From positions 1-64,000 of the forward strand of contig JAGFNK010000048.1 of assembly GCA_025769875.1 (NCBI GenBank): a DNA stretch of 64,000 nucleotides. Reading direction: 5' to 3'. Of the stretch, positions 54,995 to 64,000 are shown in pieces. Numbering within the stretch: position 1 is the first letter of the stretch; each line of letters opens with the position of its first letter. The notes under the pieces are model-generated. The model saw nothing but the letters and a program-made list of their open reading frames with translations. It made no database searches and was not told where the DNA came from. A program made the translations under genes and the position numbers. Source of the stretch: Russula earlei (Eukaryota; Basidiomycota; Agaricomycetes; Russulales; Russulaceae).

Positions 54995-55734
54995 CTAGGG
55001 GATGCGGGAGAGGATGCACGTAACAAGCACCGCCCTACATGCAAATGTCAAATTTATTGACCAGCAAGGAACGGAAGTGTCCCAGGTTGACAAAACAACA
55101 AATTGAATCGTCCTCCTGGGCCAATTACTGAAGATCCGAAAGGATGCCGCTACTACCTCAATTGCTCTTCGCCATCGTAAATGGGGTAATGGTGAGGTGA
55201 ACAAGGCGGCCATCAGTGCCAAAGCCGAATCAAGAGTGTCTGAAGAACATGTCGCCATTGATAACGTCGAGGCCCTGCAGGTCTTCTGATATCATCAACG
55301 AGGTATTACGAGGGATCTATGAACGTGTTGAAGTGCGTCGTCACCTCACCATGTTCGCGGTGAGCTCGGATGTCCTTCCACAAGTGATACAGACTGTGGA
55401 GGTTGGAGTATTGGGTCCAGAATCCTACAGAAAAGTTAGCAAGTCACCGATGACGACGAGGATGGCGGTGCGACCAGTATCCGCAACACGAGCCGTGGCG
55501 TCAAGGGTGCGAGACGAGGTGCTGTACCGGATGGACCGAACTACATGTAACATTTGCGTTAGTGAGGGGGCCTGTCTGACAAGATTTCCCGTGACCGTAT
55601 TGTAGGGGGATGCTGCTCTCTGTGGAGAGGGTGTGTGTCAATCCCCAAGCTGGCAGGTCCAATCTTAAGAAGGAAAACAATGTGAACGCATAGAAGGCAG
55701 ACAGAAGTCCATGGTCCTCATAAGATAAACGCAA
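54995..55734 (-). other. Possible unresolved minus-strand gene with hydrophobic start
   Basis: A frame from 55734 starts with a hydrophobic stretch (LLSAFYAFTLFSFL) like a signal peptide or anchor, then a Cys-containing segment (CQTGPLTNANVTCSSVHP). A continuation in another frame (ARVADTGRTAILVVIGDLLT) ends near a TGTAG acceptor-like site (about 55430). The order suggests two or three exons, but the joins and family are not clear. Confidence 0.22.
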
Positions 55735-57814
55735 TTCCGCGTCAGGTCGGACGAGGCAACACCAATGCGGCGTTCAGAAATAACAAGACCAGGGGGAATC
55801 GTCACAGCATACGTTTACTTAGCACCTGACTCTTTCTCTCCGATGTGTGGGGTGTGAGTAGGGAAGGAAACAACCTCTCCTTACTTGATCGTCGCAAGTA
55901 GCGACAGAGAGGAAAGTTCATCGATTTGCTAGGGAAAAACTATGTAAGTGAAGGCTATCGTCGCCGACATGACACGGACCATGTCTATCTCTAAGGTTAG
56001 GATCCGCTCGACGCCGTCGTGGAACCACAGACGCTCACTTCAATTATTGTATAATGTCTGGGCAAAGAGAGAACCGCAGAACCGTGGACTGAGGTCCTGA
56101 ACAACGCCGGGCGTGTCTGTCATGGGGCGTTGAGGATATGTTAGCGCAATTTCTTCACAGTGATGAGAGGAATCCGATCCGTTCGCCATCTTCATTGACG
56201 GAGTGTCAAAACTAGAAATGGAGTTGGGACCGAGAGGCCAACAAAGACTCCCACGTCGAACATCAACGAGCTGCTTCTGGCAATGGAATCAGTCAAACTG
56301 AGGATAACCCGTCGATCATGATCACCAGCCGAAGCGGCGCAATAACATCAGACGTTTGAAGTCAATTGATAGCACCCTGTGGCCTGCGTGATTCAAAGTC
56401 GATTTGATATGAATATTGGACTGAATCTATCTCCCGATAGAAGCCAGCGCGCAACAAGCTCGAATTGTTTTCAGCTTGAGGTAACCTCGGTATCAATAAT
56501 CAGCTGCACCCTACTGTACTACCACCTAGGCTCAGTGTGTGCGGGTGTTTGGTAGAAGAAAATTTCTCCATTTTTGAACCGGGTGGACAGCGGAGTAGTA
56601 ATTGTGCCTATCGATTCAATCATTTTAAAGTTCGATATCGATATGCACCGAATTCATACTAACTGGCGGCGATCATTCCTCGGACCTCCCAGCCCAGCGC
56701 CAATGCGGGCAATATGTTCTGCCAGTGGTAATATCCTGAGGACAAAGACGGGGCCTTCAAGTTTTGGGCCTGCGGCTACGTGGCGGATTTCGAACTGGAA
56801 TCAAAAGGGGGGGTGGGAAGGAATGAGGAGAATCGGATAGATGCCGTGCTGCGAGTAGTGTTGTCATGCCCCGTTTATAAGTGTTAATTGGGTGCCCTGA
56901 GCAGCGACAATACGGCCGCGGTACCAGTTTATCTGAGAGTCCTATAGTCACGGTCGCAGCTCACTTAATTCAAGAGCAATCGGAAAGTGCAGCCAGAGGT
57001 TTGAATTGAGCTTGAAGCCTTTGACGACCTCTTGACAACCCCTTGAGGTGCCCGAGGCCTCCCCGAGGCGCATGATCATCTTTCCTTCCGGAAGGTCGGA
57101 TTTTGACCCCGAATTGACTTTCACCATTCATGGGCAAGGCTCATACGTATGATCTCCTTGCGATATGCACCATATTGCGCAGCGCAATTCGTAAGGATTT
57201 TCCTCATGATTACCTTACGAATCCTTACCATTAGTTATGAAATAATCATGATGCGATGGCTTGACCACCACATGAGGAGCCCTCCCGGGCCAACTTGAAG
57301 AGTGCGTTTTCGTTTCATCGCCTTATCTCCGAGTTTCAGTGCTGTAAATTCATGGTACGAAATTGAGATGTGGGGTATATCCTAAATGGCGTTTGAATAG
57401 GCTTATTTTTTGAAGACCCAAATCAACGCGTCAAAAGATTAGGAGCTGCGCGCTTCAATGATACATTCGGCTTTCCTTACCGTACACTCGCTTTGATCCG
57501 GTCGGTGCTTCCATCGCGGCGTGTTCCCGACTGGTCCAATCTTCTCCAGTGGCTCAGCACACAATCCATATTAAAACGAAGATGGTGGGAGGGTCGCTGG
57601 ATTCGGGGGTTCCCCGGCCGGCCCTACATGGATGAAAACTTTTTACACAGCCGAATCACGTTATCTGTCCGGCGCGATATTCGTGGTCAACGCGCGAAAA
57701 TAACCCCGCGCGGGAAAACTCGTGTCAAAGTGAGATACTCGAGGCTCAGCAGGAAAGGGACATGGTGGCTGTTCGTGCTATTGCGTGGCGTGTTGCCGCT
57801 GTGACAGTGACTGG
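55735..57814. other. About 2 kb without a recognised gene
   Basis: No coding signal is supported. A hairpin-forming pair (ATTCGTAAGG / CCTTACGAAT) lies at about 57189-57223. A 103-codon plus frame (57493-57804) is Arg-rich and not recognised. Confidence 0.35.
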
Positions 57815-57960
57815 TGACGACGTGACACCCAGGCAATGGAAGTGCATCCATTGATGATAAGGAAGGCATATCCAGATATGGCACTTCTGTGTTCTTGTGA
57901 GGCACCATCTACATCTGTATATCCTTTGAGGTCAAAGTGCTCACCTCCATATGCATCAGG
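57815..57960 (-). pseudogene. Copia RNase H fragment
   Basis: The minus-strand frame reads EHFDLKGYTDVDGASQEHRS, then AISGYAFLI and AWVSRR, the conserved GYTD-D...SGY-FL block of copia RNase H domains. Nothing else of the element was recognised next to it. Confidence 0.65.
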
Positions 57961-58164
57961 AAAATCTGGAAAAAACTTAGCTGACTCAACATGCTTATTT
58001 CATCATTAAGCCTGTCAAGCTGCTTATTTTTTGCTTAGGCCCAATATGGCAACAAAACTTTTACAAAATTTTGAAACTTTTGCAAACTTTTTGAAATTTA
58101 GGATTTTCCAGAGTCACTTGTGTGACAGGAGTAGTTGACAGATGACATTTTTTTGCATAAAGTG

Positions 58165-58797
58165 TCATGCTCCAGAAATGGAAAGTGCCCTACCAACTTG
58201 GCTCCTCAAGGCAATTCCCATCACCTCCACAATTGTTTTCAAATGCAGATAATAATTACAGTCATTCATGCCTCTTTGGGACAACCAAATGTTTATGACC
58301 CCTGGAAATTGGTAACAGACCACAGATAGATATTTTAAGTAGACAGTATCCATGTAATACATATCAGTCATATTTTGAGCACCTAAGAACCACTATTGAG
58401 CAATGTTGCAGTACACAGTGAATGCAATCAGTCCAAAAAGTTGTTATCAGTCAAAACTGGGTCATTGACCCAAGTCACATCAGGGTGTGATTCCCAAATT
58501 GGGTGATTACCGATCACTATCTAGATCATTATCTACTGACATCTCAGGTTCCAAGTCATCATCATTGTTGTCCTCCTCATTGCTGTCAGAGTCCTCAGTG
58601 CTAAAATCGGCCAACAAAGGTTTTTGAAGGGCCTTCTCCATAACTGGCATCTTTGGCTTTGTCCATCTTGGCTTGCGGTGCTCATATTTTGCATTGTCTT
58701 GTTCAATTGTCCATTTCTTCACATCCTTGTCCCATCCACCTTTCAAGACCACATTCCGCCCCTTTCGATCCATCCCTTGTACTTTCCAGATCTCCAT
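58165..58797 (-). other. Two unrecognised minus-strand ORFs, probably transposon-derived
   Basis: 58797-58507 encodes a basic start (MEIWKVQGMDRKGRNVVLKG) and a very acidic tail (Asp/Glu/Asn-rich). 58371-58165 encodes a segment with MDTVYLKYLSVVCYQFPGV. They sit between copia and gypsy scraps and do not join. No family was assigned. Confidence 0.25.
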
Positions 58798-58915
58798 TGC
58801 TGTTACACCATTTTCCTTTTACATTTACTTCTTACCTTTTGCTATGGACTGCTTGCTTTTGTACATCCCTTTACTTACTGGTCTTGTGATCTCTTACGTC
58901 TTGTGATCCTTTTCG

Positions 58916-59689
58916 TGTTATCATGAGATCCATACATGTCCAGGTAACACTGGATTGCTGTTACTTTCCCTTTGTTTGGTTCTCTTTCCATTTATAGTTA
59001 CTTCTTAGTTTTGACTGTGCAATGCTGCACACCTACTGTGCAGCACAGTTACTTGGTTCTGGGCCCCATTCCTATGACTCCTATTTATTATGACTCCTAC
59101 TATACTAGTAGCACAGACAAAGCGCAGCTATTGCTGTGCTTCTCCTGTATATATAAGCTCAGTACTTTGTGACCAAAGCCCTAAGCTTGGTCTCTTGTAG
59201 AATCCAACCTACTCTTGTCCAAACATATTCTCCTGCAACCCACTTCGCTCCTAATCCTCAAACCACATCCACCTCTCCATTTCATCAACTCTCAACACAC
59301 CATCCACCATCTACCCTTCGCCTTTCCCTTCCTTTCCTAAGAGTCTCTCTTCACTCCCCTGAGAAGAGCTCTCCTCCTTTAAGACCTACCTTCCTCTAAT
59401 CTCTCTGCATTGTTCAAGGTCCCCGATGGACTTGAACGCATATAGCTAGTGGAACCAGCCCTAGTCTATCCCATTACAAACTTACCCTAGCTTCTCAATG
59501 GACCGAGTCGTACTAGGAAGGGTCTATTGGCCATAACCTGTTTAGCATGAAACACTTCGACCACTTGCAGGGATCCTTACTCTTTATACACGGGAACCAG
59601 CCTGTTTCTTGAACACCTCTCTATCACTGACTTGTCTTTATGCTTGTGAACAGACACGGCTAGTTACCGTGACACGCGCAATCCTGTTG
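58916..59689 (+). promoter_or_regulatory. Probable LTR/promoter region of the gypsy element
   Basis: A strong TATATATAAG box lies at about 59149, followed by the kind of pyrimidine-rich, stop-filled leader seen in LTR R-U5 regions. Gag coding begins only after about 59690. The 3' LTR is outside the window, so the borders cannot be set. TGTTATCATGAG at 58916 is a possible start. Confidence 0.35.
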
Positions 59690-60771
59690 GACCACTCAAG
59701 CACACATACATGCAACTTTAACCAGACCCAAAACAATAGGCCCTGGAATCAACTCGTCAACTCAGCTTGGGCCAACCATGGGAATAACCAAGGTAATGCT
59801 ACACCTGCACACCCACACCTTCCACCACGTGACCCCAATGCAATGGACACCAGTGCAGGTGCCGCCCATAAAGCAACCACTGAAGCCAAAAAACAGAAGC
59901 ACCGAGAAGAGGGAAGATGCTTTCACTGCTCTCTTAGAGGACACCTGGCCCACGACTACCCAACAAAGCCGAAACGAGAAATAACTTGCACGCATGCCAC
60001 CAACACAGCCACCATCATGACCGAATCTTCTACTGTAGAGGTTGTTGAGGAGGACTGCGGTCATCAAATTAGTGAAGACAGCAAAGGTGCTCTCTGTGAA
60101 AGATAGAGAAGCCTTTATTAAGGTCTTGATGGGAGATGACGAGGACAAGGAAGAGGATTTTTTTTGGATGCTTGAGCATAATGGCGATTGCTCGAGCTTT
60201 AGGTATCGACTCCATGTACAAGTCTCAAAGAAAGTCAATATCAGTGATGACTACTATTTACATTGGATCGAACAAAGCTGAAAGAAAAGCTCTGATAGAT
60301 AGTGGAGCCACAGAATGCTTCATATCCTCTAAATTGACAAAAGAGCTACACCTACAAGCTAAAAAACTATCCCCAGCCAGGAACGTCAAAAACATCGATG
60401 GAACACTCAATCATTTGGGAAAAATTACTCAAACTGTTGACTTAAAATTGAAATTACTAGGACAAAGACACACACATCAATTCTTAGTCGCAGATATAGG
60501 ACAAGATGACATGATCTTAGGATACCCATTCCTAGAATCAACTAACCCCAAAATAAATTGGTCCAAAGGAACCATGATGGGAAGGATTGTCCTCTCAGGA
60601 AGTCAAGAAACACCAGAATGGATCAAGGCATTGACGGGCTGGGAAGAAGGAGACGAACTATGGCTACAAACTCAGATACACAAAACCACCATAGCTCAAC
60701 AACTAGCAGAATCACAAATGCAAGACAAACCTAAAACCTGGCAAGAGATAGTTCCTCATCAATACCATTAA
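59690..60771 (+). pseudogene. Gypsy gag C-terminus and aspartic protease
   Basis: The gag end carries RCFHCSLRGHLAHDYP (about 59917), a CCHC knuckle whose last Cys is replaced by Tyr. The frame then shifts at about 60100-60180. The protease has ALIDSGATECFISSKL (about 60289) and DDMILGYPFLE (about 60505), both as expected. A TAA at 60769-60771 interrupts the join to RT. Confidence 0.8.
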
Positions 60772-60786
60772 TACAGGCAAGTATTT

Positions 60787-62227
60787 ATGGAACAAGAGTC
60801 AGAAAGATTCCCTGGACCAAGGAAATGGGATCATGCTATCGACCTAAAATCAGATGCCCCAACAACAATCAATTGCAGAGTATATCCCCTTTCACCCAAA
60901 GAAAAAGAAGAACAGGGAAAATTCCTCGAACAAAAATTACAACTTAAACAAATAAGAAGATCCAATTCGCCATATGCTAGTGGATTCTTTCTTATAAAAA
61001 AGAAAGACGGTAAATTCTGACCAGTACAGGATTATAGAAATCTAAACAAATGGATGATACCTAACATATATCCACTGCCTCTAATCCTGGAGCTTATCCA
61101 CGCCCTAGCAGAAAAGGAAACTTTTCACCAAGTTCGACATCAGATGGGGCTACAATAATATCCGGATCAAAGAAGGAGATGAATGGAAAGTGGCCTTCAA
61201 AACTAGCGATGGATTGTTTGAACCAACAGTAATGTTCTTTGGACTAACAAACTCCCCAGCCACCTTTCAAACCATGATGGATGACATTTTTCAGGAAGAA
61301 CTCGCACAAGGATGGTTGAAAATCTACATGGACGACATCATCATTGCCACCAAAAACAATGAGACAGAACACACATTTAAAGTCAACCACATACTATCCA
61401 AATTAAAACAACACGACCTCTACCTTAAACCAGAAAAATGCCAATTCCACAAAAGAAAGGTTGAATACCTTGGAGTAATTATAGGAGAAGGAGAAATAAC
61501 CATGGACCCCATCAAAGTCGAAGGAATCAAAAATTGGCCAACCCCATCAACACTAAAAGAAGTCAGAAGTTTCCTGGGATTCTGCAACTTCTATTGAAGC
61601 TTCATACCCAATTTCACTGTAAAAGCCAGACCATTGAATGACTTGACAAAGAAAAATAAACAATGGGAATGGACAATGAAAGAAGACCAAGCCTTTCAGA
61701 TCTTAAAGGAAACCTGTGTATCCTACCCAGTACTTTTCACCCCTGATTGGATGAAACAGTTCATTCTAGATACTGATGCATCAGGATTCACCATTGGAGC
61801 AGTCTTATCCCAAGAATACAAAGACGGTCTACATCCAATAGCTTATTACTCCAGAACATTACTAGACGCAGAAAGAGATTATGACACACATGATAAAGAA
61901 TTAGCAGCAGTAATCTTCAGACTAAAAAGTAGATGGCCATTCTTCCTAGGAGCTGACAAACCAGTTAGAATAAGAACTGACCATAAAAACCTCACCTATT
62001 TTAAAGAACCACAAAAATTAACAGGACGACAAGCCAGATGGATGCAATACATGCAAGACTTCAACATCACCATGGAACACATCCCTGGACACACACACAC
62101 TATCGCCAACACACTTTCTCATCGCAAAGACCTTAACAAGGGGGTAGAAGAACAAAAAACTATGCTATTACCACCTGAAATCTTCACGCGAAAAACTTAC
62201 CTACCAGATAAACCTGACGAACAATGA
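60787..62227 (+). pseudogene. Gypsy reverse transcriptase and RNase H
   Basis: The RT start FPGPRKWDHAIDLKSDAPT leads to SPYASGFFLIKKKDGKF, then TGA (61018-61020) where Arg is usual, then PVQDYRNLNKW. A frame shift near 61125 precedes [20 protein letters not shown]. The active site is [11 protein letters not shown] (about 61324). TGA at 61595-61597 lies in NFY*SFIPNF, where Arg is usual. RNase H has LDTDASGFTIGAVLSQ (about 61768) and RTDHKNLTYF. The catalytic residues remain but the frame is broken. Confidence 0.85.
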
Positions 62228-63629
62228 GAAATCTTGAGACAATTTCACAATACCCCCTTTGCAGGACACCCAGGAATAGCTAACACCTGGGACTTAATTA
62301 AACAACATTACGAAGGACCCAGACTACGACAGTTCGTAGAACAATACATCAAAGGTTGTGCTAAATGTCAAGAATCCAAAACCAACATACCCAGAAAGAA
62401 AGCCACGACCTTCCCACTTGATACACATGTTGAACAAGGCCCCTTTCAATACGTATTGATGGATCTCATCACTGACCTACCTAAATCAGAAGGATTTGAC
62501 AGCATTCTCACCATTGTCGACCAAGGATGTTCCAAAGCAACAAAATTTATCCCATGTAACAAAACGATCAATGGAACAGGTGTCACACATGAGTATTTGA
62601 AACACCTCATGCCCTGGTTTGGCATCCCCAAAAGAATCATCTCTGACAGAGACCCTCAATTTGCATCAAACTTCTCTAGAGCCATATGTAAGAATCTAGG
62701 CATCAAACAAAACATGTCCACCACATTCCATCCCCAAACTGATGGACAGACAGAAAGAATGAATGCATGGCTAGAACAATACCTAAGACCCTGGACCATG
62801 ACCCATCCTCATTCCTGGGCAAAAATGCTTCCTTTAGCAGAATACATGCACAACTCCTGGAAACATGAAACATCATGAAAATCACCGCACTAACTCCTCA
62901 TGGGATTCAAACCCCAAATTAACATCAGTCTAGAAGACAACAATGTACCCTCATCCATTGATCGCCTGAAACAATTGGAAAAAGCAAGACAAGACGCACA
63001 ACAGCTTCTAGAATGCAAACAACAACCCCTAAAACCCAACATCAAGGAAATGGAAGAAGGAACCCTCATATGGCTAGAAGCAAAGAACCTCAAAACATGA
63101 GGAACACACAAGTTAATGCCCAAGAGATACGGCCCCTTTCCCATCACAAAAAAAATCTCTAAAGTATCAATTACAACTCCCACCATCAATGAAAATACAC
63201 GACATCTTCCATGTCAACTTACTCCTCCCTTATAAGGAGACAGAAGAATATGGCATGCCGTTTACTCGCCCCCCACCAATCATTGAAAATGAGGAAGAAT
63301 ACAAAATAGAAGCAATTCTAGACACCAGAAGGTTTGGACAAACACATAAACTTCAATACCTTGTACATTGGAAGGGTTACCCTACATCAGATGACTCCTG
63401 GGTTGACCACCACAACCTCAACGCCCCGAAAACTTCTAAAAGAATACTACTCCACTTTGGCTGGATGACCCAAAGTATAAAAACCCTGTTTACAAACAAC
63501 CATTCAAACACTACAACATGTCCTCCACACAAAACTCCCCTACTGCCTCCTCTGCTACCCTCGTACCCACACCCCCTTACTCTCCCACACTCATCCATCT
63601 ACCACTGTCTAGAGAACCATCCCCCTTGA
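62228..63629 (+). pseudogene. Gypsy integrase with chromodomain
   Basis: Zinc-binding HHCC region: HNTPFAGHPGIANTW and CAKCQESK. Catalytic core: LMDLITDLPKS, RIISDRDPQFAS and TDGQTERMNAWLEQ. Stops interrupt at about 62876, 62890 and 63098. The chromodomain starts IEAILDTRRFGQTHKLQYLV and continues HWKGYPTSDDSWVDHHNLNA, which in related elements guides insertion to marked chromatin. The frame changes after the chromodomain. Confidence 0.85.
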
Positions 63630-64000
63630 TGGCAGTGACCATTAACACCAGATTACTTGTTTGACGTGCCGCACAACACGCAGCAATGATCATACAAGCA
63701 CACGAACTGTGGGAGGACGACTCCTCACCACCATACTACGTGCCTTTGGAAATCGATCCCCCACACCAGGAACCAACTCCCCCATCAGATCCCACAGCCC
63801 TTCCTATCATGTTTGCTCCCCATCACCTGACCCCATTCCAATCCCTCCACGCATAACTACTCCTATCGTTGAACAGGTCAAAAACATCATCCTACTCAAT
63901 GAAAACTTCACCTCAACAAACCATGAAAGGACACCAACCCCTGTCTATGAACCACCTGCTAATCACAACCAACTCTCAGAACTAGAAGAACTTGGAGAAG
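63630..64000 (+). other. Coding-like sequence 3' of gypsy pol, cut by window edge
   Basis: Past the chromodomain a frame with stops reads ARAQ-like to AAMIIQAHELWEDDSSPPYY and VPLEIDPPHQEPTPPSDPTA. It may be an additional 3' ORF of this gypsy family or part of a neighbouring element. It continues beyond the window. Confidence 0.35.

Larger units (their letters stand above)
59690..64000 (+). mobile_element. Ty3/gypsy (chromovirus-type) element, decayed, runs off the right edge
   Basis: Order: gag C-terminus with zinc knuckle, protease, RT, RNase H, integrase, chromodomain, as in Ty3/gypsy chromoviruses. The N-terminal part of gag was not found. Multiple stops, mostly TGA, and at least one frame shift (about 61125) inactivate it. 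Confidence 0.9.

Noticed and set aside
57182..57230. Hairpin as a terminator
   Set aside because: An isolated short inverted repeat in eukaryotic intergenic DNA with no gene ending nearby.

Overview
The window looks like nuclear DNA of a filamentous basidiomycete, most likely an Agaricomycete. Genes carry several short introns of about 44-131 bp with GT(GC)-AG ends. The recognisable single-copy genes read as fungal (UBC1-type E2, HEM13, USB1, DUF202 protein, PDR-type ABC transporter). The transposon load (Ty1/copia, Ty3/gypsy with chromodomain, MULE, hAT-like and foldback-like DNA elements) is typical of wood-decay or litter fungi. No rRNA, tRNA or CRISPR was seen, and the species was not identified.

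Layout. 0-2.2 kb: an LTR-like repeat inside inverted-repeat debris. 2.2-13 kb: the ordinary genic part, with UBC1 (-) head-to-head with HEM13 (+), a frame-broken unknown, an unknown acidic nuclear-type protein (+), a helix-loop-helix type regulator (+), a coiled-coil protein (-) and USB1 (+). 13.3-20.7 kb: copy 1 of a segmental duplication carrying a DUF202 membrane protein gene, a 136-residue two-repeat protein, a 49-codon ORF, an ABC-transporter relic and a decayed unknown gene. 20.8-37.7 kb: a transposon nest made of a broken MULE, two 0.92-kb LTR-like repeats, a truncated copia element hit by a solo LTR and a palindromic MITE, a second copia remnant, and a foldback-like element whose long inverted ends are built of about 154-bp tandem units. 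The foldback element carries a P450 fragment and has itself been hit by a nearly intact copia. 37.9-45.4 kb: copy 2 of the segmental duplication in the same orientation, missing 2.66 kb and carrying a hAT-like insertion with a LanC-like gene fragment. 45.6-57.8 kb: mostly gene-poor, with a solo LTR and one helix-loop-helix type gene (-). 57.8-64 kb: a copia scrap and a decayed Ty3/gypsy element running off the right edge.

How it works together. The functional genes are housekeeping: ubiquitin conjugation, haem synthesis, U6 snRNA 3'-end trimming and two regulators. There is no operon or visible gene cluster. The main story is structural. A 7.4-kb block exists as two direct copies separated by a 17-kb transposon nest, and the copies have since diverged by indels, local replacement and further insertions. 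The two-repeat protein genes stayed open in both copies, while each DUF202 copy has a different lesion in its last exon.
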